Shown in pieces: positions 25,201 through 35,379 of a stretch of DNA of 64,000 nt; within the stretch, counting starts at the first letter, position 1; each line of letters starts with the position of its first letter. Below the pieces are notes generated by a model that saw only the letters and a program-made list of their open reading frames with translations, searched no databases and was not told the origin of the DNA. Origin of the DNA: Reticulitermes speratus. Taxonomy: Eukaryota; Arthropoda; Insecta; Blattodea; Rhinotermitidae. The stretch spans positions 18,562,505-18,626,504 of the forward strand of contig JAJKFL010000427.1 in the NCBI GenBank assembly GCA_021186555.1, in the 5' to 3' direction. The position numbers were made by a program, and so were the translations under genes.

Positions 25201-28200
25201 AAGGTTCGTTTTTGAGCACTCTTTCATCATGTTCTGAATATAAAATTTTAATAATTTAACACTGTTGTATAATACAAAGAGATTTTTATTTACACATTTC
25301 CTTCGTCGTTATTAGTTTCTGAGATACAAACTTGATGAAAGGACGGAATCGGGGTTTCCCGCAGCTTAGGGTTCCAAGCGCACTTCAACTGGATGTTCAC
25401 GCGCTACGGTTCAGGGAAATTAGAAATATTCGTACATACAAAATTTTAGTCGGAATACAACTGCGTACATACCTGCTCAGCTTCGGTGCGATCTAATTCT
25501 GGGAAGGCATCCCGCGCCAGTTGGTTCAGCTGTTTGTGATTCCCCGCGATGTATTCTTCCGAGTAGCCCGCCAGCAAGCACAAGTTGTACATCCACGTGG
25601 TAGAGGCAGCTTTGTAGATAGGGCACCATGTTAGCTTGTGTTCCCTGCAAAAGCAACGTAGCTGGTGAGAAAAGCCAGTAAATCATACAGTTGACATGGT
25701 ACAGCGAAATGCTTCTTGGTGCGCTAATGAACAGAAGTGAGAAAATTTGCAGATTTGTTACGTTATGCATGTATTTCGTTGTTTCATACTTGTTTCATAA
25801 GAATCCTTTTCCGTGAGCGAGATAAAATAAATTTAGAAGTCCAGTATGAAATCTGTCCGCTAGTTTTATGCAGTTCCTCTTAAAATGAAGGTAAACTTAC
25901 GATACTAGATCCTTCTGTTTGCCTGTTTTTGTTTTTTCCTGTTTCTCCGGTTGTAACGTGGCATGGCATGAGATGTAATTTGTCAGTATTTTTTTTAAAT
26001 TTCAAAGGTAATTCCATTTGTATAGTGTAAGCTAAATGCAGCGAATACAAAAGGAATGTGATGTCACGTCCTTTTGCCTTTTGTAAGCTGAATATAATAG
26101 TTAGTTAAATGTTTGTTTCTTGTATTGCACTAACTTTAATTTGTCAGTTAATAGGTTGAAGTATTCTGTTATTGTTTGTATTGTTTACATAGTCACCATT
26201 GGCATTCAAGAGGAAATATGTGTTAAGTGTCTGTAGTCAGGAGATTACAGCTTGCTTCACGTCGACGTCTGTTGCAAATCGCTTGCCAGCCAGGTGCTTC
26301 TGAAGGGGGTCCAAAGAGATGGAAGTCTCTGCGCTTACTACTGCCAACCGTACTTGTGACTGGTTAGGAGCTGCCGCCTTTGCCTGCGTTAGCCGGGCGG
26401 TCAGCGTTTTTAACGCAACGGGAGGCGTTGTAGCCGCTGGCGGCAGAAATGCCAACCAATCTACACGAGTGTTCAAAACGCGGCTGTAGCTACCCAGAGT
26501 AGCCTACCCTGCCCGCAGCGTTAACAAAGACGTCAGATGGGTAGGAAGTCTTATATCCTGATGTTGATGCGTGTGCAGAAATGTTTTATATTGAAAAATT
26601 TATTTGTGAAGTATAAAGAAGGCGGCCACTTTACAGTATTACTCTGAAAGATTACAGCAACTGAGATTAAAAGCCAAATGTTGGGCAGAGATGTGTGCAG
26701 ACTTGTTTCAAATCACCCATATCACAAGTCAGAGGATCTTCAAAGACGCAGCCATCTCGTCTGCTAACAAAATTATGTAATAGGCAACAGGTTCTAATTA
26801 TATTGATAGGTGCTTCAGGCAGGACCAAAATACTGGAGTGCAGAATTCGCCATTTATTGCTCAGTATTGCTCTTGATAGTCGGGAAATGAAAATTTTATG
26901 TTATTTGCTTATTTTCTCCATGGATATGGTCGCATTAAATGTTCGTTCAATCCAAACACCTCATCACCTACCTACAAGCATAAATGGTAATGACGATTCT
27001 GTGGTCAGAGGTAGCGGTCTGTCAGAAGGCAAGTCAGGTTGCTGCTGGAGTACTCTACTTCCAAAATTCTATCTTTAAATGTATTTGAATCTTCTACTAC
27101 TTCATCGTGAAGTGTGAATAAGAATGTTCCAGACACATCACAACATAATTTTTAACATTCTGGGCTTCTATCAGTGATTTTCACAATACGTATTACTACA
27201 TTATATAATTATGATGCACAAACGCAAATAAACACAAATTCCATAACCTTATTAAAATTTTTTTTGCTTATCCTAATGCTACAGCCAATTTCTCCACAGG
27301 ACCAATTGGCTTCCTCATATTAGTGTCAGTTTTTACAGTTTTTTTTCACAGATTAAATTTAAAAGTTTGTCAAAAATTGTCGCTGACATTCTGTACAATA
27401 AAAAATGTTCAGGAAATTTACGATGACTCGAAACATGATATGGAATTACCCTGTTGAAAGTCTGTTTTAAATTGCAGGATGAGTCCAACAGCGTCTCTTC
27501 CTCTTTGGTTTGGCTAAGTATAAGTTCTGAACACGGCTCAGCTAGACAACGAATTCGGACGACATCCATTTTGGCACTAAAACCAGGTGGTAGAAAGGAC
27601 ACATAGCTTTCTCGGAGCGTCTTGACCGCCAGTTACCGCCACGTCTTTAAAACTCGTGCGGTAAGGCCCTTACGGTGCTGCAGCTGTGAGATGGACAGCC
27701 CTCCCCACAGTGCCGACCTCACGACTCGTGATTTCCATCGCCTTGAATCATTTAAGGAGACCCTGACTGGCAAGCGATTTCAACAGACATCGACGTGAAG
27801 CAAGCTGTCACCTCCTGGCTACAAACACTTGAAACAGATTTCTTTTACCTTGGGATTTATGCCTTAGCGTCATGGTGCGACAGATGTCAGTGTTTGTTGC
27901 GATGAGGTCTGATGTGTACCATCTGCTACACATGTGTCATGTACAGATGGAAATCAGAATAATGTTTTCGGCATCAGAGTATTTGTTACCTTATTTTTTG
28001 AAAACCTTTTGTGCCTAAACGGTGTGGTGCCTTTACTTACTTGTCTATGTAGAACACACTGTACTGTGGAGTGGGCGGTTGCTTGAATTTTGGCGGTTCT
28101 GCCGAGTGCTTGTACAGCCCCAGGTTATAGCGGTGACACACCTGTTGGACCCTTTGCAGTCGCTGACTGTTTTCCATCTCAGCCTGTCTCTGCAGAACAA

Positions 28201-31200
28201 AGTGTCATCCAGAAGTGTTCAGTTTGCCTGTCTGCACGCAAATGTCCTTCCGGTAGAACAGTATTCACTCCTTGCTGCCTTGTATTTCCGTTATAGGACA
28301 CATAACTAACGAACTCAGTTTAGCAGAGTATTTGACAAGCTGACAGTAACTCACTTAAGTTTGCCCCCTTGTCCTTTCATTAGACCTGAAGTTTCTTTGC
28401 CGTGTTCACAACATCTCGTAACCACTCCATATCCTGAGCCAAATAATCCATTCCAAACCCTCACACCGTATTCTAAGAACCGTTTTAATATCATCCTCCC
28501 TTCTGTGATTGAGTCTTCCAAGTAGTCTTCCCTTCATGATCTGTGAACAGATTATATGCATTTCTCTTTGCACCCATGCCAGCTACATGCCCAGCATATT
28601 TAATCCTTGATTTGACTATCCTAATCGTTTTTCTTTGCCTCCCCAGCACTGGAACTCTACCTAATCATACCTGTGGCACCCCTTCCTGTAACCGCTGTCG
28701 TGACCTCATACATGCCCCCTAAAGCTCCTAGAGGGGCTAGCTATTTGCCCCCGTCTCCACACTTTTAACTTTTTATTAAATATGACTTTATGTATAGTTA
28801 CCATTGTGCTGTAGAAGGTTAAAGCTCAGGGTGTGGTATACGCATCGTTTTGTAAAATTAAGTCTAAGCCCCCAGACCCCTTACATTATGTCACGGGCCA
28901 TTGTCTGTTTTCGTCAATGCTACTCCGAAGGGATCAATAACTGAAATCCGTGCATAAGAAATTATCTTGACAGCTGCTTTGAATATCTTTCAAGCTAACG
29001 TGCCGCATGCCATTGAATTGTATTGACCGCGATATTTGAAGGTTGTAGACATGGAGTCCGCAGAGGTGCCAGGGGTGGGAAAACATCACAGATGCCTGGG
29101 AGGTACGTCGACACACTGTATACTTCGCTGGCACTGTAATCGGGAGAGGAAGATAACAGTAAGGCACAGGATTACGGATCCCATTTGTGGGGGTTTTCCC
29201 GCGACAATCCCATTTTAATGGGGTTTAAAGAGCTCTGTTAGGGACGCCAAATGTCCCAGGTTTTTTCAAGTCATAAAGTACGACATTTCTGACAATGCAT
29301 ACGAACATTTTAACTTTCAACTGACGGAAAGGAATATGAGAGGGAGAGGAAGATGTGTAGGTTTCTTTTGTTGAAAAGGGCCCCGCAGCAGAAGCTACGG
29401 ACGCACCGCAGCGTTAGGGCTTATTGTGCAACCCTGTGATGAAGATGAAGAGAAAGACGATTAGTTTTTTTTTTTCCAAGTAATGGAGCTCCGGTGGAAT
29501 GAAATTGACAGGGGAAAACCGAAGTACTCGGGGAAAACCTGTGCCAGTGCCACTTTGTCCACCACAAATCCTACATGGACTGACCCGGGATCGAAAACGG
29601 GCCTCCGCGGAGGGAGGCCGGCGACTAACCGCCTGAGCCATGGCACGGCCATCTTATTATTCGACAATTTGCATCTGTATGTTATAATTTTTATCTGAGT
29701 TTTAGTAATATTAACAAATTACTCTACTTTTATCATTGCGTGACGGAGTAAGAATTTTGTGTACCTCCCCCCCCCCCCCCCCGACACCTAAATGTTGTTA
29801 AGTGTTCAGGTTTTTGCGTTTTAAAAACTGGGATCCATATACAGTGTGGGATGTGGATGCAACTGGCTCATAATCGCGTCCAAATGTGCGCTGGTACTTG
29901 CAGTGTACAAGCTTGACACTGGCCGGGTATTTCGTTCGTAGAGCGGAAATCGTCACGTGTTGTTCATCACCGGCACAATCGAACTTCCTGTGACATTTAT
30001 TAAGACTGTTGCCCTTTGCATATGTAACTAGTAGGTCCTGTCCATGAAGCCGGGCCTCTGAAGGTACCGTTAGAGACGCGTCGACTGGTGTCAGTGTAAG
30101 GTGGAAATCTTAAGAAGTAACGGTCATAGCTTTAGACGCTAATTGGAGGTGACGACTTTGGTATAGATACGAGCGGTCATACATACTGCTTCAGCACCTG
30201 CTAAACACAACGAACTGCGTCGCGATAACTGTGTCAGAAACAAGTTTACTGCACCAACTCTAAAAAGCTAAGAGACGAGATCTGCACTATTCTGGGATAT
30301 TACGCAGCGTAGAGTGGTAAGTCCGTACCGACGTTTCGGGACAACCTATCGGGTCCCATCTTTAAGGGTCAAAATGTCCAAGAAGAAAGTCTTCTTGGAC
30401 TTGTTGATCCTTGAAGATGGGAACGATAGGTTGTCCCGAAACGTCGGTACATTACTACCAATAAACGCTGCGTAATATTCCAGAAGAGCGCAGATCTCAT
30501 CTACATCGCGGCGGAAGCCTGAAATCACGCAAGCTGATAGACCATCGCCACCAATATCTAGAGGTTGAGATACAACTGTGAAACGGTGGGCAATCATACA
30601 CCTAGAGAAGAATTCAGATGAAGTAGTGAAATGTGTCCTGTGTCCGGGGCCCTGTAGTAATCAAAGACGCCGCAGAGCCCGCGGCGCTTGTGTGTGGGGG
30701 GGGGGGGGGGGGAACGTGACTCAGTGAAGCCCCAAACGTTAAAATTTTTTGTTTGTTCTTTCAGACTGGTTTCTGTTCTTCTGGCAGAAGGCAGCATTCT
30801 GAGAGATCTAGGGGTTATTTAATTATTACGAATTATGGCGTGGGGTGGGGCATTATCGAGTCGCGGGTGGCACTCTACCCGTTGTCTACTCCACCGCTTC
30901 TCAGGCCATCTCGTAAGAGGTCATAAAAGTAATGTAAGCCCTTTGTACAGGCCGCACGTCAATTAATGTTCTTCAGTCAGTCGTTTACAGTAAATGCTTC
31001 AGTGGTAACTCAGTTTGACGTCACGTATTCAGTTTACGATCGCTCTAAATTTAATTTAAACTACGCTGACTGACACATAAGGCACTGACCCAGTTTGTAC
31101 AATATTCAGCTCTTTATACTTAATATTATACATGTTCCGTGCAGTTTTATATATGTAAGTTTTTATTACCAACTACTGCACAATAAATTTTTACACTCCT

Positions 31201-32012
31201 ACATGTTTCGGCTGACTATCTCAGCCATCATCAGGGAGTCAACGTACATAGACATAAGCGTGTACATCGTGTCTCTGAATGGCAATTGCCCATTTGTCAC
31301 AGCCGCAGTCATTGATGTTACAGTTTAAATTACATAAGCTAAAATGCTGTGTGTTATTACATAAATTTTTTTAGGTATTAAATCTATATAAAATCTGTCT
31401 CCAGACATCTGTCTCTCAACCACTTCCAGAGATATTACTTAAGAAAAACCGGGTACCACAGCCAGGGGTCTCCACCCACCAAAAACGGCAGTGGTTGTGA
31501 GACAAATGTTTGGAGACAGATTTTATATAAATTTTATATAGATTTTCTACCTAAAAATTGTATGTAATAACATACTGCATTTTATCATATGTAATTCGAA
31601 CTATAAAATCAGTGACTGCGTCTGTAACGGATGGGCAATTACCATTCAGAGACACGATGTACGCTGCTTATGTCTATGTACGATGACTTCTTGATGATGG
31701 CTGAGATAGTCAGCCGAAACATGTAGGAGTGTATAAATAAATTTGTCAGCAGTTGGTAATAAAATATTTACATATATTCAGTTGTTTACTTTAACGAATT
31801 TCAGTAGTAACATCATTACTTACAACGTATCCGTTGATGTCGGGCACACTGTCAGTGGCGTCATTAACCTCTTCATATACGAGTAATTCATTCTTTACAG
31901 TGACATTCTCACGAGAAACGCGAGAAGTAGACGTAAGATAGAAGACTATAATCACTAACGTTGCGACTCCAAGGAAGTACGAACCATGGACACGACACAG
32001 ACGGCGTCGCAT
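21715..32012 (-). CDS. Carbohydrate sulfotransferase, CHST11-like (five exons)
   Basis: Joined minus-strand exons 32012-31824, 28189-28041, 25644-25473, 23695-23424 and 22051-21715 give 1119 bp, or 372 residues plus stop, with GT-AG borders and matching phases. The protein is a type II Golgi enzyme: MRRRLCRVHG, one membrane anchor at about residues 12-28 (YFLGVATLVIIVFYLTS), a short stem, then the sulfotransferase domain. CPIYKAASTTW is the 5'-phosphosulfate loop that binds PAPS; VVRHPFERLLSAYRDK is the 3'-phosphate motif. RYLIDL, DDHWIPFYLFCTPCLINYD and LDFELFDYKVDDYL complete the CHST8-14 (HNK-1/chondroitin) family signature. It should transfer sulfate to a glycan hydroxyl, probably chondroitin-type; substrate is inferred. 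Introns of 1.4-3.6 kb are full of SINEs, LINE and mariner fragments and hammerhead-like repeats. Confidence 0.88.
22246..22456 (-). repeat. SINE-E, tRNA-derived, with (TTA)n tail
   Basis: Minus strand has an A-box-like TCAGCTCAGTAACTTGG, a B box GGTTCGATTGCC, a body through CAGCTGTGGGGTTCACC, and ends in ATGATGATG followed by a long (TAA)n microsatellite (plus strand TTATTA, 22246-22277). It is within the last sulfotransferase intron. Confidence 0.65.
22621..22935 (+). repeat. SINE-A, intact tRNA-derived copy with 15-bp target duplication
   Basis: TATAGAACATGTAAA occurs exactly at 22621-22635 and 22921-22935. Between them lies a tRNA-like head with A box TGGTTGAGTCGG and B box GGTTCGAACCCC, then a body including CATCTAGCGCTGAGGTTAAAG and GGGTGAACTTTACC. 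This is the best-preserved copy of the most frequent SINE in the window and defines its ends. Confidence 0.9.
22990..23150. repeat. Inverted-repeat element with hammerhead-like core
   Basis: Blocks GAGTAGATAAACGTTTCGG, CCACCATCTTCAGGGTAGAC and GATAGAGGCAGCACG are arranged as inverted halves. The minus strand holds motif H8 (23018-23056). The end TACATGGTGTTATATCCCAG is shared with relatives at 37855 and 55733. Confidence 0.7.
23018..23056 (-). ncRNA. Hammerhead ribozyme-like motif H8 (partly decayed)
   Basis: Minus strand: UACC, CUGAAGA, U, GGUGG...CCUCC hairpin with one mismatch, GAAAC. The sequence after GAAAC (GUUUAUCUAC) has lost the clear G-U-A closing of stem III. Confidence 0.4.
23424..23695 (-). 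CDS. Sulfotransferase exon 4
   Basis: Starts after the acceptor CTTACAG and ends at GCTAG before GTGAAA. It encodes AFLNTLKLLVVRHPFERLLS (3'-phosphate-binding motif of PAPS enzymes), the variable insert HFYAKYGNRIVAKYRP, and EPTFKEFAR. Phase 0 in, phase 2 out. Confidence 0.9.
23775..24075 (-). repeat. SINE-A copy
   Basis: Complementary to the SINE at 22636: AGGCATATAGGGG, CATCTGCACTAGATG, and a B box complement GGGATTCAAACCCGG near 24000. It is diverged, in intron 3 of the sulfotransferase and in the same direction as that gene. Confidence 0.8.
24076..25472. other. Intron sequence, nothing assigned
   Basis: Intron 3 of the sulfotransferase gene. Several frames of 70-80 codons occur, but none shows a family motif. 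Confidence 0.4.
25473..25644 (-). CDS. Sulfotransferase exon 3 (PAPS 5'-binding loop)
   Basis: The acceptor CTTTTGCAG precedes 25644 and the donor GTATGT follows 25473. The correct frame begins with one base completing a lysine codon, then EHKLTWCPIYKAASTTWMY, LCLLAGYSEEYIAGNHKQLN and FPELDRTEAEQ. A longer overlapping open frame on the same strand is a different, spurious reading. Confidence 0.9.
26220..26325 (-). pseudogene. Mariner transposase C-terminal fragment
   Basis: Minus strand reads DPLQKHLAGKRFATDVDVKQ then AV, the conserved stretch after the last catalytic residue of mariner transposases (PLKKHLAGKRF...DVKQAV). The upstream part of the same frame does not look transposase-like. 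Fragment only, in sulfotransferase intron 2. Confidence 0.7.
27690..27905 (+). pseudogene. Mariner transposase fragment, opposite orientation
   Basis: Plus strand reads SADLTTRDFHRLESFKETL then TGKRFQQTS, and after a frameshift VKQAV, SWLQTLETDFF, YLG. This corresponds to PDLxPxDFHLF..LKxxLxGKRF..DVKQAVxxWLQxLxxDFF of mariner transposases. It is homologous to, and inverted relative to, the fragment at 26220-26325. Confidence 0.75.
28041..28189 (-). CDS. Sulfotransferase exon 2
   Basis: Acceptor TTGTTCTGCAG, donor GTAAGT at 28040. It encodes RQAEMENSQRLQRVQQVCHR, YNLGLYKHSAEPP and PQYSVFYIDK. The leading acceptor could shift by a few bases because AG recurs (CAGAGACAG). Phase 0 in, phase 2 out fits both neighbours. 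Confidence 0.8.
28380..28660 (-). pseudogene. LINE reverse-transcriptase C-terminal fragment
   Basis: Minus strand reads IVKSRIKYAGHVAGMGAKRN, then AYNLF, and after a frameshift RREDDIKTVLRIRCEGLEWI. This matches the SRRLRWAGHVARMG...RRRWEDNIKMDL tail common to Jockey/RTE-like non-LTR elements. Confidence 0.7.
29377..29662 (-). repeat. SINE-B copy
   Basis: Minus strand: GGCCGTGCCATGGCTCAGG, TCCACCAC region, GTACTTCGGTTTTCCCCTG, CTCCATTACTTGG, poly-A-like A run, then GGGTTGCACAATAAG and GCTGCGGGGCCC. This is a tRNA-related SINE with a conserved GGGGCCCTT end. Sulfotransferase intron 1. Confidence 0.85.
30273..30502. repeat. Inverted-repeat element with degenerate hammerhead-like core
   Basis: Arms pair GAGACGAGATCTGC...TCTGGGATATTACGCAGCG with CGCTGCGTAATATTCCAGA...GCAGATCTCATC, and a nested pair TACCGACGTTTCGGGACAACC with its complement. 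The plus strand near 30410-30450 keeps UUGAAGA, U, GGGA...UCCC, GAAAC, GUC. The CUGA core has one substitution. Confidence 0.85.
31149..31778. repeat. 630-bp near-palindrome with hammerhead-like core
   Basis: Arms of about 300 bp are inverted around 31465. Landmarks are TTTTTATTACCAACT, CTCCTACATGTTTCGGCTGA, GTACATAGACATAAGC, CATTCAGAGACACGATG on one side and their complements on the other, plus AAAATCTGTCTCC near the centre. It sits 45 bp inside the first sulfotransferase intron. The left arm has an intact core H3; the right arm copy has CUUGAUGA instead of CCUGAUGA. Confidence 0.9.
31195..31239 (-). ncRNA. Hammerhead ribozyme-like motif H3 (best stem I)
   Basis: Minus strand: ACUCC, CUGAUGA, U, GGCUGA-GAUAG-UCAGCC, GAAA, C-AU-G, UA, GGAGU. 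Stem I is five pairs, stem II six pairs. Stem III would have only a two-base loop in a monomer, but CAUG is self-complementary and could close a dimer. The extra U after CUGAUGA is again present. Confidence 0.65.
31824..32012 (-). CDS. Sulfotransferase exon 1 coding part (start codon)
   Basis: ATG at 32012 opens MRRRLCRVHGSYFLGVATLV, a signal-anchor. The exon ends DSVPDINGYV before donor GTAAGT. A TTACAG acceptor lies 10 bp upstream of the ATG, implying a spliced 5' untranslated region; an upstream ATG in frame is therefore probably intronic. Confidence 0.8.
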
Positions 32013-32139
32013 CTTTGATACCTGTAATGAAATCAAAATTATCGTTGTATATTTACAAACGAAAACACTCTGCATTATTATTGTAATTTGTTTATTTAAC
32101 TACCATCTCTTTAATTAGCTCAGGTTATATTGCGTCGAA

Positions 32140-32540
32140 TGATAGGATATTATGAATATAGGATATTAATGAATCATAGGATATTAGTGAATCATAGGAT
32201 GATTAGTGAATCATAGGATGATGAGTGAGTCATAGGTTCATTAATGAATCATAGAATGATTTGTGAATGATAGGACGATTAGTGAGTGATAGGATGATTA
32301 ATGAATGATAGGATGATTAGTGAGTTATAGGATGATTAGTGAATCATAGGATGATGAGTCAGTCATAGGTTGGTTAATGAATCATAGAATGATTTGTGAA
32401 TGATAGGACGATTAGTGAGTGATAGGATGATTAATGAATGATAGGACGATTAGTGAATGATAGGATGATTAGTGAATTATAGGATGATTAATTAATGAGA
32501 GGATGATTGGTGAATGATGAGAGGATTGGTGAATAATGAA
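32140..32540. repeat. Minisatellite, about 19-20 bp unit
   Basis: Units resemble GATTAGTGAATCATAGGAT with G/A and length variants. A larger block starting GATGAGTGAGTCATAGG at about 32220 recurs near 32353, giving a higher-order period of about 133 bp. It lies just upstream of the sulfotransferase coding start. Confidence 0.9.
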
Positions 32541-33300
32541 TTGACACGTATGTGGAAGGAAGCGGTCTCTGTCTTGACATTTGCGTGAGAGGTTATAAGG
32601 AATGGAGATCTCACTGCCAGTAAACTGAGAGGTGATATTTTGTGTTTGCACAATTTTACATTTTTATGTTTTAATAGATTAGCCTGATGATGACTGAATA
32701 AATCGAAACGTATGTCACTAGAGTTAATGTGAGCAAGATCTGTTGACTAATGAAGGCTGTGTCTGACAGTGTACAAGTACTGTTTGTTAACACTGACGTT
32801 CGTACCGTCTGCATGGTAGGAAGTAAAAAGCCACAGGCGTGAATTGTCTGATGACAAAATCTTTCCCCTCGAAATCTGTTACAATTCCATAATTTATATA
32901 ACAAAATTTAAAGCGTTTACTCCGTAGTGTGGTATACAGAATGCCAAGGGCGTTCTTTGCAGTTTATTAAACTTACTTAAAATACGAATGACGAAATTCG
33001 AGTTAGTGTAAGTGTTTCGTACTGATTTTCAACAACAGCTGAGGAAGGTTTATGGATACATAATAAATCTATTTATTACTGTATGTAAAGTAGACCGACG
33101 GTTGTAAATGCCCGATAAGCTTTGGTGGAAGTCTCCAACGCTGAATTTTAAGAAAATATCTCCATTGGTTTAGGCGCTGACACGGACAGGCGTGACCTCC
33201 TCCACATAAGATTTCTTTTTTTGACATTTTAAGGCAAGCGTAAGAGGGACTTCTGCGTTTTTTGTTCCAACCGCGGCTCTCATAGAGAACATCCAAAGAT
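32541..33300. other. Unassigned intergenic sequence
   Basis: No gene or repeat recognised. It may include the 5' exon and promoter of the sulfotransferase gene. Confidence 0.3.
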
Positions 33301-33314
33301 GTTACGAAGTTTTA

Positions 33315-33580
33315 AGCTACGGGCTGGACAGTCCGTTTTTCGAATCCCGGTAGGGGCATGACATTTTTCTCTCCTCCAAAACGTCCGGACCGGATGTGGG
33401 GCCCACCCATCCTCCTATGCAATGCGTACCGGGTTTATTTCCAGGGGGTAAAGCGGCAGGGGCGTGAAGTTAACCACTCACCTCCATCTAGTGCCGAGGT
33501 TAAGAATGAGTGGAGCTATACCTATGCTTCCCCTATATAACTTCATGTTGTGGACAGGGAAAACTTTGCTTTTTTTTTTA
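33315..33580 (+). repeat. SINE-A copy, 5'-truncated
   Basis: Begins within the tRNA head (CTACGGGCTGGACAG, B box TTTTCGAATCCCGG), then ACGTCCGGACCGG, CATCTAGTGCCGAGGTTAAG and GAGCTATACCTATGCTTCCCC. Confidence 0.8.
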
Positions 33581-33718
33581 ATACGTACTGTTACAGTGTT
33601 AATGTGATGTGCAAGTATTGTGATAGCGTTTTAGGATTTGCATCTAATTATAGTTTCCAATATTGCGTTCATTACGTGACAACTTTAATTTCGTATTTTC
33701 AGTAATAATATTGTGATA

Positions 33719-34310
33719 ATGTCAGAGAAAGCCGATCCCAGTGGCCGTGCGGTCTAAGGCGTGGGTCTGCGGCTGCTCGCTTACTAGGATTGTGGGTTCG
33801 AATCCCACCGGGGGCATGGATGTCTGTCTCTTGTGAGTGTTGTGTGTTGTCAGGTAGAGGTCTCTGCGACGGGCTGATCTGCCGATCCCAGTGGCCGCGC
33901 GGTCTAAGGCGCGGGTCTTCGGCCGCTCGCTTACTAGGATCGTGGGTTCGAATCCCACCGGGGGCATGGATGTTTGTGTTGTGTTTGTTGTAAGGACGGT
34001 AGCATGGAACGTAAAGTGACATGAAGGACGAAAAGGATTTAGATAGTACAAAAATGGATCAAAGGGGAAAAACCCCGGACAGACCAAAAAAAAAAAAAAA
34101 AAAAAATCCCACCGGGGGCATGGATGTCTGTCTCTTGTGAGTGTTGTGTGTTGCCAGGTAGAGGTCTCTGTGACGGGCTGATCACTCGTCCATAGGAGTC
34201 CTACCGAGTGTGGTGTGTCTAAAGTGTGTGATCGTGAAGCCTCGAAATGAGGAGGCCTAGGCACCCGAAAAGGGGCTGTAGAGACATAGGAAAAAAAATG
34301 TCAGAGAAAG
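33719..34310 (+). repeat. SINE-C composite: tRNA-derived SINE with a second SINE inserted
   Basis: The direct repeat ATGTCAGAGAAAG at 33719-33731 and 34298-34310 is the target duplication of the outer SINE, which ends in poly-A. Its head has A box TGGCCGTGCGGTCTAAG and B box GGTTCGAATCCC (leucine-tRNA-like). A second head begins at 33882 and ends in a 21-base A run at 34087-34107. The outer element then resumes from TCCCACCGGGGGCATGG, repeating about 78 bases already present at 33803-33880. Confidence 0.88.
33882..34107 (+). repeat. Inner leucine-tRNA-like SINE with distinct tail
   Basis: Starts GCCGATCCCAGTGGCCGCGC and shares the tRNA head with SINE-C. From about 33970 it switches to another body (TTGTAAGGACGGTAGCATGG, GGATCAAAGGGG) and ends in poly-A. 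The near-perfect head suggests it is young. Confidence 0.8.
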
Positions 34311-34554
34311 AAGCCATATCCCGGCCGAAGAGCGGTGCTCCTACTTCTTGTGCTACACCAGTACAACTTACATAACGTTTCATCGCATTGTTCCAAATAT
34401 GACTAAAGACAACATTAATCTTTAGATAAAACCCCATTCTAAAGGGGGCTGTGCAATGAATTACGGTGAGCAAAAATTGTTTCATCAACATTTGTTAAAG
34501 GGCTAAGAAATATACATTTATTTGAAATACTCGTATAAGTTCATTTGTGCCTTT

Positions 34555-34858
34555 AAGGGCAGGTAAAAGAGATAAAGTTCACCCTATGTTATGCCATGAA
34601 AGACCAGAAGGGGAGTGGAAGTATGGTTTTAATCTTTCTTTTACCTCGGCGCTAAACGGGGTGGGTGGTCACCACGACGCCCCGGCCGCTTTACCACCGG
34701 GAAAGAGACCCGGTACGCATTGCACAGTAGGGTGTGTCCCAGGGTCGGTCTGGACGGTTGCGGAAAATCACCCCCCCCCCACCGGCGTTCGAAACCCGGA
34801 TCGTCCAGCCCGTAGTGAGTCGCTGTACCGACTGCGCTACCGCGGCCATGCCCTTAAG
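34555..34858 (-). repeat. SINE-A copy
   Basis: Complement of the reference copy at 22636: TAAAGTTCACCCTATG, CGGCGCTAAACGGGG, GGCCGCTTTACC, CGTTCGAAACCCGG (B box) and GTACCGACTGCGCTACC (A box). Confidence 0.88.
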
Positions 34859-35379
34859 GCAAGTGGGACTTAAAATAAACCAAACGAAAGGAAAATCAAA
34901 CGGGCTGGACAAATGTGATGGACGTGTGTGTGTGCCGTATCCTGCCGAGTTGGCCTGTCTCGATGGAGCGTCATGGGCGCAGTTACCGGCAGACGGATGG
35001 GCGGAAATGACGAAACTGCTAGTTCTGGGGTGGCTTCAGGCTATTTTTCGTAAAACGTAACATTACGTTCTTTGTGGGTTGTACTTTGACTACCCCTTCA
35101 ATAGAATCGATCGTCAACTTGTTATGGTATTTCAGTGGGGTGCACTTGAAGAGATATAAGGGTCAATACACCATGAATGACACTGGCCCTGGGAAATGGC
35201 AATATAGTGACAGACTGGCCGGTAATCAATTAGGACGCTTGTTGGCAGCTTGCGAGCAGAGGGAAGTTGCATACGAAAGGCAGTCGGTAAGAATCTCATT
35301 ATGGGCCTGCAGTGTGTGTATTATTTATGTATGTATGTATGTATTTATTTATACATTAATGTGAGGCTTATTTAAAATG

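Noticed and set aside
25477-25770. 97-codon minus-strand frame
   Set aside because: Wrong frame of sulfotransferase exon 3; the correct frame carries the PAPS loop and joins in phase with exons 2 and 4.
32140-32540. CRISPR-like array
   Set aside because: The repeats are contiguous without unique spacers and the context is eukaryotic; it is a minisatellite. The arrays at 47440 and 53590 were rejected for the same reason.
33722-34264. 180-codon minus-strand frame with repeated PPVGFEPTI
   Set aside because: Antisense translation of the tRNA B box in SINE-C; a common false protein in SINE-rich genomes.
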